DNA from: Plantago major | Taxonomy: Eukaryota; Streptophyta; Magnoliopsida; Lamiales; Plantaginaceae | Assembly: GCA_026545765.1 (NCBI GenBank) | Contig: CM048843.1 | Span: 90,955,050-91,019,049, forward strand | Length of the DNA: 64,000 bases | Direction: 5' to 3' | Position numbers and translations under genes: made by a program | Notes under the pieces: model-generated | Database searches by the model: none | What the model was told of the DNA's origin: nothing | What the model saw: the letters and a program-made list of their open reading frames with translations, nothing else | Shown: one piece after another, positions 1-11,174 of the stretch | How the letters are laid out: every line of letters starts with the position of its first letter | How positions within the stretch are numbered: position 1 is the first letter of the stretch

Positions 1-633
1 AAAGGCCTTTCTGAGCTGCTTTCATTCAGTTTCTGAGCAATAAACATCAAATTATGATCAAGCAGGACTAAAATAAGAAGCACCTGTACTAGGGCCGCAC
101 CTGCGAAAGCAGATATTAATCAAAAAATATTCATCGCCTGCATTCAAGTTTTTCAAGCAGAGTTAATTAGATATTACTCATCTCGGCTCCACACTTCAAG
201 AAAATGCCAGCAATAAAGATTTGAATACCTTCAGCAAAATGAGTAACAGTGGAGGGGCATAAAGAAGCACATTCATCTTGACTGAGACAAAAAGAATGTG
301 TGTGACAACTTTAATTAAGTATTGTAAACACAAAAAACACTAATACAGGAGAAATGTTTTTGTTCGAGATACAACCAAAAGATGATCTGGATGCTACCTG
401 AAAACAATAAGACCCAGATGCCACTTGTGGCGTATAAATAGAAGTAGGGCCGCATGGAAGAAAGTTGTGGCAACATAATCGTTGAACAGACGAAGCACAA
501 AAATGGATCACCTTTCAATTTTCGAACAGTACTTTTGCTTTAATCCACCCAATACCTAATCACATTCCAGTTGCTCCTTTAAAGCTAAATAGACTAGAAA
601 ATTCTACATTTAGAGTGCAATTGCACAACCATC
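1..633. other. Left edge, no firm gene; possible minus-strand terminal exons
   Basis: No domain is recognised. On the minus strand a stretch at about 1-75 stays open and follows an acceptor-like TTTTAG, reading LLDHNLMFIAQKLNES. A short acceptor/donor-bounded piece lies just above it near 95-112. These could be exons of a gene running off the left edge, but they are too short to name. Reading frames at 311-518 have no recognisable protein character. Confidence 0.2.
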
Positions 634-641
634 AATCATAT

Positions 642-955
642 CAGTGTTGGATACTGAAGTTAAACATATGATATACAATACATTATAACATAAACTTAAT
701 CTTGGAAATAACTCAATTAATGGGTAGAAAATCAAAAATTGAAGAAAAATGGGCTTGAACTTTGTAAATTTGCAATTTATTAGGTTTTAATTGGGGTAAA
801 TTGACTTTAATATCCCGCCCGGGATATCCGGGATCCCGGCTACAATTCCGCCCGGGATTTCCGGGATGCTATGCTTACCGGGATGGGCATGTCAATCCCG
901 CCCAGGTGCCAAACCGCACCGGGATAGCGGGATCTCGCCGGGATTGACAACACTA
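642..955. mobile_element. Short hAT-type non-autonomous element (GC-rich MITE)
   Basis: The element starts CAGTGTTG and ends CAACACTA. It is flanked by a perfect 8-bp target-site duplication, AATCATAT at 634-641 and 956-963, the length made by hAT transposases. The right half (805-950) is unusually GC-rich for this window, with repeated CCCGGGAT/CCGGGAT motifs. It has no coding capacity. Removing it rejoins sequence immediately upstream of the PP2C fragment. The right terminus resembles the ends of the larger element at 19397-22874. Confidence 0.8.
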
Positions 956-967
956 AATCATATATAT

Positions 968-3476
968 TCCAAGGGGCAAAAAGCTCAATTAATACATATC
1001 CTTATGGACAGTTCTCGATGGCAGAGGTTCAGGCAAATAGGTTCATGGAAGACCGGTCCGAAGTTCAGTCAGGGTTGCTGAGTGAGGGCGAGCATGGTCC
1101 TCAAGGGACTTTTGTGGGAATTTATGACGGAGAGAAAGGCATTTTTGGTCCTAAAGTTGGGCCAAATGGCTCATGCAGTACCCCGTTTGATGGTCCTGTG
1201 ATGATTGGTCATTTTTATTTCAAATTTTGGCCTCCGTGGTCCTTTTTGCTGACGTGTCACTCGGGTCAAAGGCTTTATCCCGATTTTGACCGACAACTCA
1301 TCTGCCACGTCACACCTGAATGAAAATAACGCAAAAAGAAAGATAAAAAAATTTAAGAATTAAAAAAGGATTGACCTAAACAGGAACATTTTGTACCTAA
1401 TCATATGAAACGAAAAGGATTGCATCTCGCAGTAAATTGACATAAGTCGTCAATCTGCAAGCCAGGTTCCTAGAACTTTTTGGTTTCTTACAATCTTCTA
1501 AGAACTTTCGAAAAGTTCAATTAAGTCCCTGTAACATTCTAAAAGTTACAATCAAGTACGTCAAATTCTCAAAAGCAAGGGCTTTCAGTTTTCATAAACC
1601 TCAATCAAGTCCCTGTAAATACAACACGATTTCCAAAATCTGGAAAACCCAAAACAAGATCAAATCAAGTCCCAAAACCTTTATGAATCGATTCGAGAAC
1701 TATCAACGAATCTATTAAATCAAGTTTTGAGTTTCGAAAATAAGTTTCACCTACGAATCGAATTCGTATAAATACGCGATCGAAGAGTCCAAGCTTCTCC
1801 GTCCCATATTCGCAACCTATGTGACCATACAAACCCTTAGCAGTTAAACCTCTCCTATTTTGGAAGCTCAGAGGAAAGCTTTGAAGCTTTCATGGCCGTC
1901 ATTAATGGCGGCCGAAGCTTCTCGATTTCCTTAGAGCTTTTGGGATCCGAAGTTGGCTGATAGGTTCGATGGGGTTGGGATTGGGAGGCGGAACGGTGAC
2001 TGACGGTGGTGGGAGCATAGGCTCCGGAGCTGGTGAAGACAGCCATCGTCTTCTTCTCAGCGCCATTGATCAAGAATTTCTTTTTGCTTTTATTTTTATT
2101 GTTTAACATTTATTTTTAATTTTTGAATTTTCGAATTTCGGTTTTTTTGCATTATTTTCATTCAGGTGTGACGTGGCAGATGAGTTGGCGGGCAAAATCG
2201 GGACAAAGCCTTTGAACCGAGTGACACGTCAACAAAAAGGACCACGGAGGCCAACATTTGAAATAAAAAGGACCAATCATCACAGGACAATCAAACGGGG
2301 TACTGCATGCGCCATTTGGCCCAAACTTTAGGACAAAAAATGTGTTAGTCATTTGTCGATGCTTATTGTGGGATTAACTCAAGAATAACAGAAAATTGTC
2401 TTGTAACTTATTGTTGAATGAACTCTTCCCTTTCATATACGAAATTGAAATTGTTGATGTCATTTTACAGGACATGTTTATCAAACTAATAAGAAATTGG
2501 GGCATCAGCTATAGTATTCTCTATGATACTGTACCTAAACATGTACGTATAAGGCACATAGCATAGTTATTTATGGATCTTCTGGCCACTAAAATTAGAT
2601 TATCAAATTAAACTTAGCATAAGTGATAAACATTCAATTGTCATGTCTATTTTCCAGACACTTATTATGAGAGAATTTTTTATGACACCCACCCATGCAT
2701 ATGTTACTAACGTGAAAGCTATTCTTTTACAGATTTAGTATCACAATCCGGAAATATTTCCGAACGAGTTTTGATGAATGCTTTCATAGATACAGAGGAA
2801 CAAGTTATTGCTTCCGTTAAAGAGCATTGGAAATGGTCTCCTTTCGACACCGCAGCTGGGTCATGCTGTTTAGTTGGTGTTTTTTGTGGTCAATTGTTAT
2901 ACATTGCAAATGCTGGAGATTCCAGGGTGGTTCTTGGGAGAAAACTTGATTCAGACGATGATAACCAACACTTCTCAGCAATACAATTATCAGCAGACCA
3001 TAATGTGAATTTGGAATCCATTCAGAAGGAATTACACACTAAGTATTCTACTGATCCGCATATTGTCGTGAAGAAGCAAGGGGTTTGGCTTCTGAAGGGT
3101 ATTAGTAAGTTGATTTTCTGTGCTCCAAAGTGTATCTTTGTTTACATTGCCGATGCTAACATACATAATTAAGATCATTGATGATCATCAGAAGAACTAT
3201 GTACGTATACGTGAGTTCATAAAATAATAGTGTCTACGTGAAAAGTGGTATAATATGTATATGTTAAACTTGCAAAGCTGCATTTGTGTGTCCGTTAATT
3301 AGAAATTAAACAAACGGGCTTTTTACCATTGAGAATTTCAAGTAGTTTTTTATACTTTTCGGTTGGTACTATTACTGCTAATGAGCTTTTATCTGACTCC
3401 AGGTTTCTAGAGCAATTGGTGATCTTCATTTGAAGGATAAAGAATACAATGCTCGTCTCATAGCCCTAGATATCTG
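968..3476 (+). pseudogene. Clade-D protein phosphatase 2C pseudogene, split by a transposon
   Basis: Three blocks align in order to plant clade-D PP2Cs (Ser/Thr phosphatases needing Mn/Mg). Block 1 (about 968-1137) reads [20 protein letters not shown] and on to GTFVGIYDG, stopping where the metal-binding DGHGG motif should be. Block 2 (about 2733-3103) contains AAGSCCLVGVFCGQLLYIAN, then AGDSRVVLGR and LSADHN. Block 3 (from about 3404) reads VSRAIGDLHLKDKEYNARL and meets a stop near 3475. The block 2/3 junction has a normal GT...AG intron. The N-terminus is missing, the DGHGG motif is destroyed by the element at 1138-2342, the exon that should follow it is not found, and the C-terminal third with the DGLWD-type motif is absent. 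The family assignment is firm; the copy cannot encode an active phosphatase. Confidence 0.85.
1138..2342. mobile_element. 1.2-kb element with ~185-bp terminal inverted repeats (MULE-like)
   Basis: The first ~185 bases (from GGCATTTTTGGTCCTAAAG) recur as an inverted copy at about 2158-2342, with roughly 90% match by eye. Long TIRs of this kind are typical of Mutator-like elements. No clean 9-bp target duplication is seen, so the insertion probably came with, or was followed by, loss of flanking PP2C sequence. The interior has no transposase. A minus-strand frame of 84 codons at 1855-2109 lies between the TIRs and could be captured host sequence. The left TIR begins directly after the PP2C codons for YDG. 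Confidence 0.7.
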
Positions 3477-3479
3477 AGG

Positions 3480-3620
3480 GGGCAGGTGAAGAGGCTTCTA
3501 CATCAGGTGCCAGTACTAGCAGACAAGGTGATGGGGCAGGTGAAGAGGCTTCTACATCAGGTGTGAAGGGGCAGGTGAAGAGGCTTCTACATCAGGTGCC
3601 AGTACTAGCAGACAACATTA
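3480..3620 (+). repeat. Short tandem repeat just after the PP2C remnant
   Basis: A ~27-bp core (GGGGCAGGTGAAGAGGCTTC and on to ACATCAGGTG) occurs three times, at about 3480, 3533 and 3569. Two of the copies are followed by CCAGTACTAGCAGACAA. One frame reads GAGEEASTSGASTSRQ. It lies after the stop of the last PP2C block; origin unknown. Confidence 0.75.
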
Positions 3621-3892
3621 ATATGCTAAAGGGGAGAGGACTGACATATAGCACACATGTATAGAGCTTCCTTCTGGCGTCTCGCATTAATGATTATATC
3701 CGGATGGTATCCATTGGCATATGAAAAGAAAGTGATTCTTTTTTAGCAAATCAAGAATTTTTGTCTAGAACAAGTTTCTTGATAAGGGGCCGTCAGCATG
3801 AATGTATAAGACATGCAATTTTCATAATGTAGTTTGTGATTGATCATTTGCGTCAGGTTGAACATTAATTTCACTCCCTTATGTCAACTGTA
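3621..3892. other. No gene seen
   Basis: Anonymous AT-rich sequence between the tandem repeat and the next LTR-like block. No open frame of note. Confidence 0.6.
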
Positions 3893-4337
3893 TGTTACGG
3901 GATGAAACTTTGATTCGTAAGAACGCTTTGACCCGTTCGGCACTAGACTAGTTCGCCTCGAGACTAGCTAGTAAGCCTTCTAACCAAAGTGCTAAGTGTG
4001 TAAGAAGAGTAGTGTAGAGAGCTAGAAAGTTTGCAAGAAAGTTTGTGTGTATTTGCTTGATGATCCCAAATGGAAAGACCAATAGCCTATATATACACAC
4101 ATCCACCTCCTTAAGGGAATGGTGGAGATCCTTCTAGGTCTTTCTAAGATCTAGGTCCTTCTACTATGTTCCTCTTATCTACAAGCTTCTATGTAATATT
4201 CTACTATATACAAGAACATTCATTCTAGAGAATGCTTCATCCTCCATGTGGAAACATTCTAGAGAATGTTGAATCCTCCTTGGACTTGGGTCTTGAAAAT
4301 GTTTGAGCTTGGACCGCAAGAATGTTAGGCCGTGACA
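3893..4337 (+). mobile_element. Candidate solo LTR
   Basis: The block begins TGTTACGG and ends CCGTGACA, inverted termini of the TG...CA form expected of an LTR. A TATA-like CCTATATATACAC lies near 4087. Flanking bases (CTGTA left, TGTAA right) do not form a clean 5-bp duplication, so the boundaries are tentative. No internal coding sequence. Confidence 0.4.
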
Positions 4338-7250
4338 TGTAAGATGTATGTAGAGATCTGAAATGACAATATGGATGTATTTTTCTCTCATGTGCTTAAT
4401 GGATATCCAAAATAAAGTCTTATTCGAGATAAAATAAATTAAGAAGTTCAGATGACTTGACAGTTAACAACACAGTAACAGAAACAGTCTAAAAGAGAAC
4501 ACAGAACATGAAACTGTCCTACAACAATTGCCCACAAATAGGTGTTTACTTCACCAAGGCCTTCATTCATCCATCAAAACCTAAAGCTTGCCTTCATACA
4601 GCTGTTTCCGATCACCTTCTGACTCTTCCTAGTTCACCACAATCTAGAGCTTGTTATTTTACCAGAACACACCTTTAGACAAAACCCACATCTGAAAACC
4701 AAATTTCCCAGCTCAATCGACATTCAATAGAAAGATGCAGGAAAAAAATCGTCATGAACAGCTGAAAAAACATCAAAGATGACATCTTCAGAGAAAACCC
4801 ACAATCGGAAAGCCAAATTGAGAGGCATTCGGGTGAAACAAGAAGAAGATCTATTGACAACATTGTGAAATAAAATGCAAGAAAAAGCGTACCTGAATCG
4901 GAAAAGCTTGAAACTTGATCTGAATCTCTTTTCTCTTGGATTTATTTTTAAGAAATGAAATATGAGTGTTGTTGCTTTGGATCGTCCTAAACTATGAGAT
5001 GTGACTTGTGTGTTAATGTCCAGGATGCTTTGGCTTGTTTAAAACACCAACACACAATCACGACTTCAAGTATCTTGACTTCTTTATAAGTTAACCGTAC
5101 ATAACCAAAATACAATATGCTTATAACTATATGAAGTTTAATAAAAAATTATCATTATAAATCGAGGTGCTTTGGCTACTATCGAAAATAAAGATAATCA
5201 CTGTATGTGAAAACTTAAACAATATGGGATGCTTTGGCTCATCCCATAGGCATAAGCATCACAACTTCAAGCATAATTTTTTATTGATAACTAAAATTTC
5301 TGTAACGGGTACTCACATAATATGCACTAATAGATCATTCAAGCTACAGTATGACATAAAAGCCATAAAAAAATGATCACTTTATATTCTTTTATAACTT
5401 CTCTAAAGTATCTAAACGTCGCATTCCCTTTTATTAATCCATTAAGTGATACATAGAAGCAAACTTAAACAAAAGGGAAGCATATTTGCATATCATACAT
5501 TCATCTTATCGACCAAGTATAGAAATTGATACAACTTTAATTACAGTATTAAAGTACTTAATCTCAACTCAAATTACAATAGCAATTATCATACTTGGTC
5601 AAAACAATACTGAAACTAATATTAAACAACTTGAGCAATCAATCAGCATATGTATTGCAATAGCCGTTCTACCTGCAGTACTAAGCATAAGCTAGCATAA
5701 ATGATTATACAAAAATAGATAAATTTCACATTTAACAACTTAATTCACAGTATCATTTGGCAATTAGACTATATGCTTGAATGTGAAACTTAAGCATGTA
5801 CAGATGTCGTGTGAGTATAAAAGGTATAGTTGGGCTTTGATAAAAGATAAGATAGACTAATAAACAAAAATATTGTTTGTTGATGAACGAATTTACCTGG
5901 AATATTTGGCTGAGTTTCTTGATGTTGTAGCATTCAATGTCTGTAGCATCTGGCTGCCTCCTTTTTTAGGCTTCTTCATGTTGTTGCGTTTGGCTCGAGC
6001 TGAGATGGATTTATTTGTTGCTGGTCCCTTCTCGATCGCCTCCCTGTGATAGGATACATTATGAATTGATCATGTGAATCTCTATGAATCCACGGCCTTC
6101 TGTAGGTGTTTTTTTGGGTATATGATTTAAACGTAGCTGAATGTACCTGGAGCAATCGGTTCGTTTTCTTGGTTAATGGTGGTATCATTCCTTTTGCCGG
6201 TTCTGAGGTCTTCTCCATTGCAATCGTCATCTTGCTAATTAGGGAAACAAATGGGATATATATTCATATTAGACCACAAGCTAATCATTCCTTCGAACAT
6301 GGTTCCCTAAAACACCTTATCAAATCACTTGGCACCAATGTAGATGTTAAATTTGTGTTATTGGGAAACATTGAACTGAAGTCAAACAATAGAGCATTTT
6401 CTGTTCACCTGTTTCCTTCTCATCATCACTGATAACTTGTGTTTTTTGGTCTGCTCAAGTGTTTTTTCTTTGTGAATGATGATAGAGTATTTGCCTTCAT
6501 TTTTTCAAAAGTAGCTTGCATAATGTGGACAACCCAGAACAACTATTTCACCCAATTGAGCAGATTGCGATGGGTATGTCAGGAAAGCTTTTTGGTGTTC
6601 AACACTGCCTTTTGTTTATTTATAAAGCCAGGTTGCAAGAATAGTTTTGACAACTAATGCGTTTGACAATTGCAAGCAAACAACATGGGTTCTTTTTTTA
6701 CCTGTTTCAGGCTCAGCATCACTGATAACTTATGTCAGTTGGTTTGTCAAGCACTTCCCTCTTCGCTGGGTATCTGCCACTGTAACTATAAAGTCAGTAA
6801 TCTCTCTTACTATTAAACCGAGTGGATGCGTTTTGAACGATAGAGTTTTGTTTTCAATTGCTTGCTGCAGGTATCCAACTTCTGCTGGCTCTTAGGTCTG
6901 AATCATAACCTTGGCTTGTAGATGCCCTGATGATTAAGGTGTGCGGATACGTACCTTGATGTTACTGCCGCGTAGTTTGAACAAATCCGGCATGCTTATT
7001 CCTTGCACTTCTCCAAGGCTTCAATTGAAACCGGATATCAGTTGAATAAACACTATATGCATCTTTTTTCACATGTCGGGGCTCCCTTAGTTGAGCGGAT
7101 CGATGGAAATTGAGCTTTTTCTTAGTGCGAAAGTCTATTCTAGTATTGCAACTGAAAGTTTTGCATCTGCATATCTCTTGATTTCATAAAATTTACTCAA
7201 CCACAGATGACAGACCTTATTTATGGCAACAATATATGCAGCTCTTGTTT
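4338..7250. other. Gene-poor stretch, possible unrecognised minus-strand exons
   Basis: No known domain is seen. Exon-like pieces on the minus strand include 6148-6234 (MTIAMEKTSEPAKGMIPPLT, ending CTCCAG|GTACAT) and 5899-6043 (preceded by TATCACAG, ending TCCAG|GTAAAT, rich in K and R). The two pieces do not join in phase as drawn. Another start-like piece near 6953-6993 reads MPDLFKLRGSNIK before GTACGT. They may be decayed or non-coding. Elsewhere only short direct repeats of GATGCTTTGGCT (5026, 5167, 5227) stand out. Confidence 0.3.
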
Positions 7251-7253
7251 CTC

Positions 7254-8350
7254 TAATGAATGTCCTAACCAAGTCCAACATCCCAGCCCCAGCTGATTTT
7301 AACAAACCACAGATACTTAATTAATGTCCTAACCATGTCCAACATCCCAGCCCCAGATGATTTTAACAAACCACACATACTTAATTAATGTCGTAACTGT
7401 TAGAACTTAAGGACCGGGATTGGTACTCTGGACAAGTTTTAGACGGTGTTGACTATGATGTTGAGTCAACAACGTCTTCAACAATAAAGACAGCAGTGAA
7501 CAGTAACGAACAGAACATAGCAGTTTGCAGCGAATAAAAATACTGAACACCACAAATAAATTCTAGCAAGTATATATAAAATATACTGAGTGCCTTAGGC
7601 TAAATTTCTACTATCAAGAAAAGTAGAATTACAAAAACTATGTTTAATCAATCACAAAACGAATGATTAAACTGCAAAGACCAGACCTAGAACAGATAAA
7701 CAAAAACCTATTCTAGTTCAAATACACTAAAGTAAATCTCAATCCTCAAAGACTACTCACAAGTGAATTCGACAACAATGCCTAGTAAACACAAGAAAAA
7801 CTATCTCTTAATATGTTATGAATTGATACTCTAGAGACTTTTTTTCTTGCAAGCATTCTTCTTGTCAGTATATGTTGTGCCAGTCGAACTGAAGAAGAAG
7901 AACGCCAAGAATGCCGCTTCTATTTCTTTTTGCGTTCTGTTGGAAGGAAATATTCATTAGATAGATATATCAAGATCTTTATTTCCTGCTTCCTTTGTGC
8001 CCATAACTTGCCAAATTCTTTCCTAGATTACATTCCTTGTGTTCAAAGCAAATCAAACTCCTTCATTATTCTTCTTTCTTGCGCCCAGATTCATTCTTCA
8101 CGTTTGTTTCTTTGTTCCAGATCTTCCAGATCTTTTTCTTAAGGCCCAAGTTAGCTAAATCCAGTCCAACAACTTGAGTTGCAGTCCAACTTGTTATTTA
8201 CTACAAAATATCCATAGAAAAACAACTACAATTATTGAACAGGTTAATAAACTAAGAAATGCCGAATTAATAAACTAAGTGCAATAAATTCCACTTTCAC
8301 TAACCATGTCCAACATCCCAGCCTCAGCTGATTTTAACAAACCACATATA
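7254..8350. repeat. Tandem ~67-bp repeat interrupted by an LTR
   Basis: A unit beginning AATGTCCTAACCAAGTCCAA and running through CAAACCACAGATACTTAATT occurs at about 7257 and 7323. A third copy starts at 7386, breaks at GTAAC (7397) and resumes at CTAACCATGTCC (8300). The interruption is the LTR-like block annotated separately. Confidence 0.8.
7398..8299 (+). mobile_element. Solo LTR of about 900 bp
   Basis: The block starts TGTTAGAAC and ends CACTTTCA, the TG...CA form of an LTR. It is bordered by GTAAC (7393-7397) and CTAAC (8300-8304), a 5-bp target duplication with one change. It sits inside one copy of a short tandem repeat, so the pre-insertion sequence can be read from the neighbouring copies. 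No gag or pol sequence is present, as expected after LTR-LTR recombination. Confidence 0.7.
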
Positions 8351-8756
8351 CTATCTCTGTTTGATAAAGCTAGTTTATTGGTTGATTTTCTTGAAACTTA
8401 TTCCAATTGTATAAGCAAATATTTAGAGTAGGACAAAATTGAATCCTATGTTGCAGATAATATGATTTTTATTACATTAAAGAAACGATCTGGTATAGGT
8501 TCTCTCTCAATACAGAAAGTAAAGTAACCCCTGAAGAGGAGAGCACATGTTTACATGTATGTATTTCATGTTTGGCTTGAAATTTCTCAAGCATAAATTT
8601 TGTACCAAGTTGCAGAAATTTTAACAAACCACAGATACAATCAACCGATTGAAGAGAGCTGAAGAGATTGCATAACTAATGGAAACTTTTTTTTTCGGAA
8701 GGGTAAACTTATAAATTCACTTGGTACAAAACCTTACTCTCTTATAAATTTTAAAA

Positions 8757-8759
<3 letters not shown>

Positions 8760-8810
<51 letters not shown>
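8760..8810. repeat. (AT)n microsatellite
   Basis: About 24 uninterrupted TA dinucleotides. A likely polymorphic microsatellite in otherwise anonymous AT-rich DNA. Confidence 0.95.
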
Positions 8811-10116
8811 CCGCTCTTGAATTCACATACATAATACTCTACCCGATCATGTCAACTTTAGCACGAATATATCAACTAGTCGGCTAACTTAATCGAAACA
8901 AGAATATTACATGAACATGTATCTAGTAGTTTATCATATAGTTAATTTGATGAATCATGTCAAATATCCTACATCCGTCATTCCGGGAATAGCTTCCCAT
9001 TTTGATATTTTAGCGTTCCAACCAAGACTTCTCATTTACTTTTTTTTCAATCACTAACTAAACTTTAACATTGCATGTATTCAAAAGTAAACCCACTAAT
9101 ATTACTTTTCATATTTTTAAGTTTAAAAATCAATTTAAAGGATCCATTAGCATTATTTTATCTAAAAGTAACACATTTCTTAATTTCACAATCACACATA
9201 TAGATGAAAGCTATTTTCGGGACAGAGAGAAAACATGCTAGTCGGTTTGTCCGTATAAATTTTATATCTAGAAACTAACTGGTGCATCAGTAGATAAATC
9301 AACAAAAACTATAGTCAGATAATGAGACTTCAATTCTATCTGGAACCTATCAGAACTGAGGAATACTTAAATTATGTAATTGAAGAGAATTTGTGGCAGG
9401 TATGTATTTTGCCGCCAACGACTTTGTACTCGCATAGTCGCATATGTAAGATAACGACGACTTGTTTATTCTTCTCTATATTCCAACAACGATATCGCCA
9501 TCATATCCTTAACTACACACTTGATTACATTTTGTGAAAGCTAAACTTGTTGAACATGTACTCTCCGTTTTCATTTCTATATACGGTAGCTAGTATTCCT
9601 CCGTTTCAAAGATAACTTACATTTGTCTTTTACACAATTTTTAAGAAGTTTGAGTAAAATGGTTTATAGTGGATGACAAAGTGCAAACGTGCTAAGCTAT
9701 TGACAAATTGAAATGATAAATTGGTTCCAACAGAGATATTTTGATATTCATCAAACTTATAATAGTTAAATATGATATTTTGATATAGAATAAGATAATT
9801 GATCAATCACACATTACATTGCAGTGAATTCTTAGACAAGGAGTTTAAATACAAATAAACTAGATATATATATGCTATACTGACTAATCATTCACGTCAC
9901 AAATATATCTGGACCAGATAATTAAGTAAGCTAATTCAATTTTTAAGTAGTTCATAATTCAGTGATGAAACAAACCCCAGGTTGACTTTTAATTGATGAT
10001 GCTTTCTACATTCTTAATCTCATCGAAAAGCTGGATTTGCACGTCTTGACTTATTCTCCATTGTTATTATATAATGAAGTATATTCTTAATGCAACAAAT
10101 TATGGAATTCATTTTG
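8811..10116. other. No gene seen
   Basis: AT-rich sequence with no recognisable coding region. TATTCCTCCGTTTCAAAG near 9594 resembles a Stowaway-type MITE terminus, but no convincing partner end was found. Confidence 0.5.
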
Positions 10117-10124
10117 GTCCAGCG

Positions 10125-10721
10125 CAGGGGCGGATCTATGTATGGGCAGGTGAGGAAGTATAAGGTTTATCGGCGTAGAAAGAAAGAAGGAAATGTAAAA
10201 TGTTCAATTTTTTTATATAATAAAACTTCAGGTGCTAAACCATTTTACATTTACGGTTTAAAATTAATTCGTAATCAAAGTTGAAAAAAGTTTGACCGTA
10301 AAAATCAAAGTGGGAAATTTGTTTCGGGCCGGAGGAAGTAAGTTATTACATGCATGCCTTCTTTTTTCCACAAAGTCTTGTTGCGAGCGTGCCCTTTTTA
10401 ACAAGAGACAGGCCGATATTCTTAAGTAAAACTATATTTTTTTTAATAAAATTATTAATATTTTAGCGGTGTGCATTTTATGTTTTGTCACTGAGTGTTG
10501 TTTTGTATAATTAACCATTTTATGTTTATGTAAAACATTGATAGTCTAAGTGCACCATAATATTTATGGAGATAACATATGATGTTTGTTCGTCCATTTG
10601 AATCCCTTTAATGTTTTCTAGACTTAATCCTATTGCTTTGAGTCTTACAAAATTTTACCGTGCGCTTATTAAATTTTTTAATTTATGCCTTACCTGACTT
10701 AAAATCTTGACTTCGCCACTG
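10125..10721. mobile_element. hAT non-autonomous element
   Basis: The left end is CAGGGGCGGATCT. The right end is TTCGCCACTG, which reads CAGTGGCGAA in reverse, a classical plant hAT terminus. Target-site duplications are GTCCAGCG (10117-10124) and GTCCAACG (10722-10729), 8 bp with one difference. The 597-bp interior is AT-rich and non-coding. It lies about 450 bp upstream of the aspartic protease start codon. Confidence 0.8.
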
Positions 10722-10729
10722 GTCCAACG

Positions 10730-11070
10730 GATAGGACACTATATGTACAAGTAGGAAGTGTTGGCATCGAGTTCCTATAAACTTCTCTGAAATGGAGAGG
10801 TGTTGAGTCGAATTGGCCAGAGTCTCCATGGCTGGATCGAGTCCTTGTAGTTTTCTCCGAAATGGATAGGTGCTTGCCTGCCTGGTCAAGTCTCCATTGT
10901 ATGATTTTCTCTAAAATGAAATGTGATTTTTCTAGACAAAGTAATCCGGATGGAATTAAATTGTTGATTACGTAAAGAATGTGATGTAATATCGAATTAA
11001 AGAAATACAAAAATATATTCAACTAAAAACTGAACATATAGAATTTGGCCGCCGTTGTAATAATACTCTA
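10730..11070. repeat. Imperfect direct repeats upstream of the protease gene
   Basis: Variants of TTCTCTGAAATGGAGAGGTG recur at about 10780, 10853 and 10908, spaced 55-75 bp, with shared GTCTCCAT and GTCGAATTGG-like flanks. No coding potential recognised. Part of the proximal upstream region of the aspartic protease gene. Confidence 0.5.
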
Positions 11071-11075
11071 CATAC

Positions 11076-11158
11076 TATATATCATGGACTCAATCAGAAC
11101 ATATAGAGTAACACTTGCAAGAAGACTTGAAAAGGAACTTACTCCTTGTATATATTAA
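11076..11158 (+). promoter_or_regulatory. TATA-like box and small upstream ORF of the protease gene
   Basis: TATATAT lies at 11076-11082, about 95 bp before the chosen start. An ATG at 11084 opens a 24-codon frame ending at 11158, 16 bp before that start. Whether the upstream ATG is transcribed depends on the real start site, which cannot be read here. Confidence 0.35.
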
Positions 11159-11174
11159 TTTACATCTTGCAATA

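Noticed and set aside
311-518. Two overlapping minus-strand frames
   Set aside because: Short, overlapping in different frames, hydrophobic by AT-rich composition; no domain, no splice context that could be defended.
1855-2109. 84-codon minus-strand frame inside the TIR element as a stand-alone gene
   Set aside because: No recognisable family and it lies within a mobile element; noted only as possible captured sequence.
8760-8810. AT tract as a replication origin or matrix attachment site
   Set aside because: A simple dinucleotide run; no supporting motif beyond AT richness.
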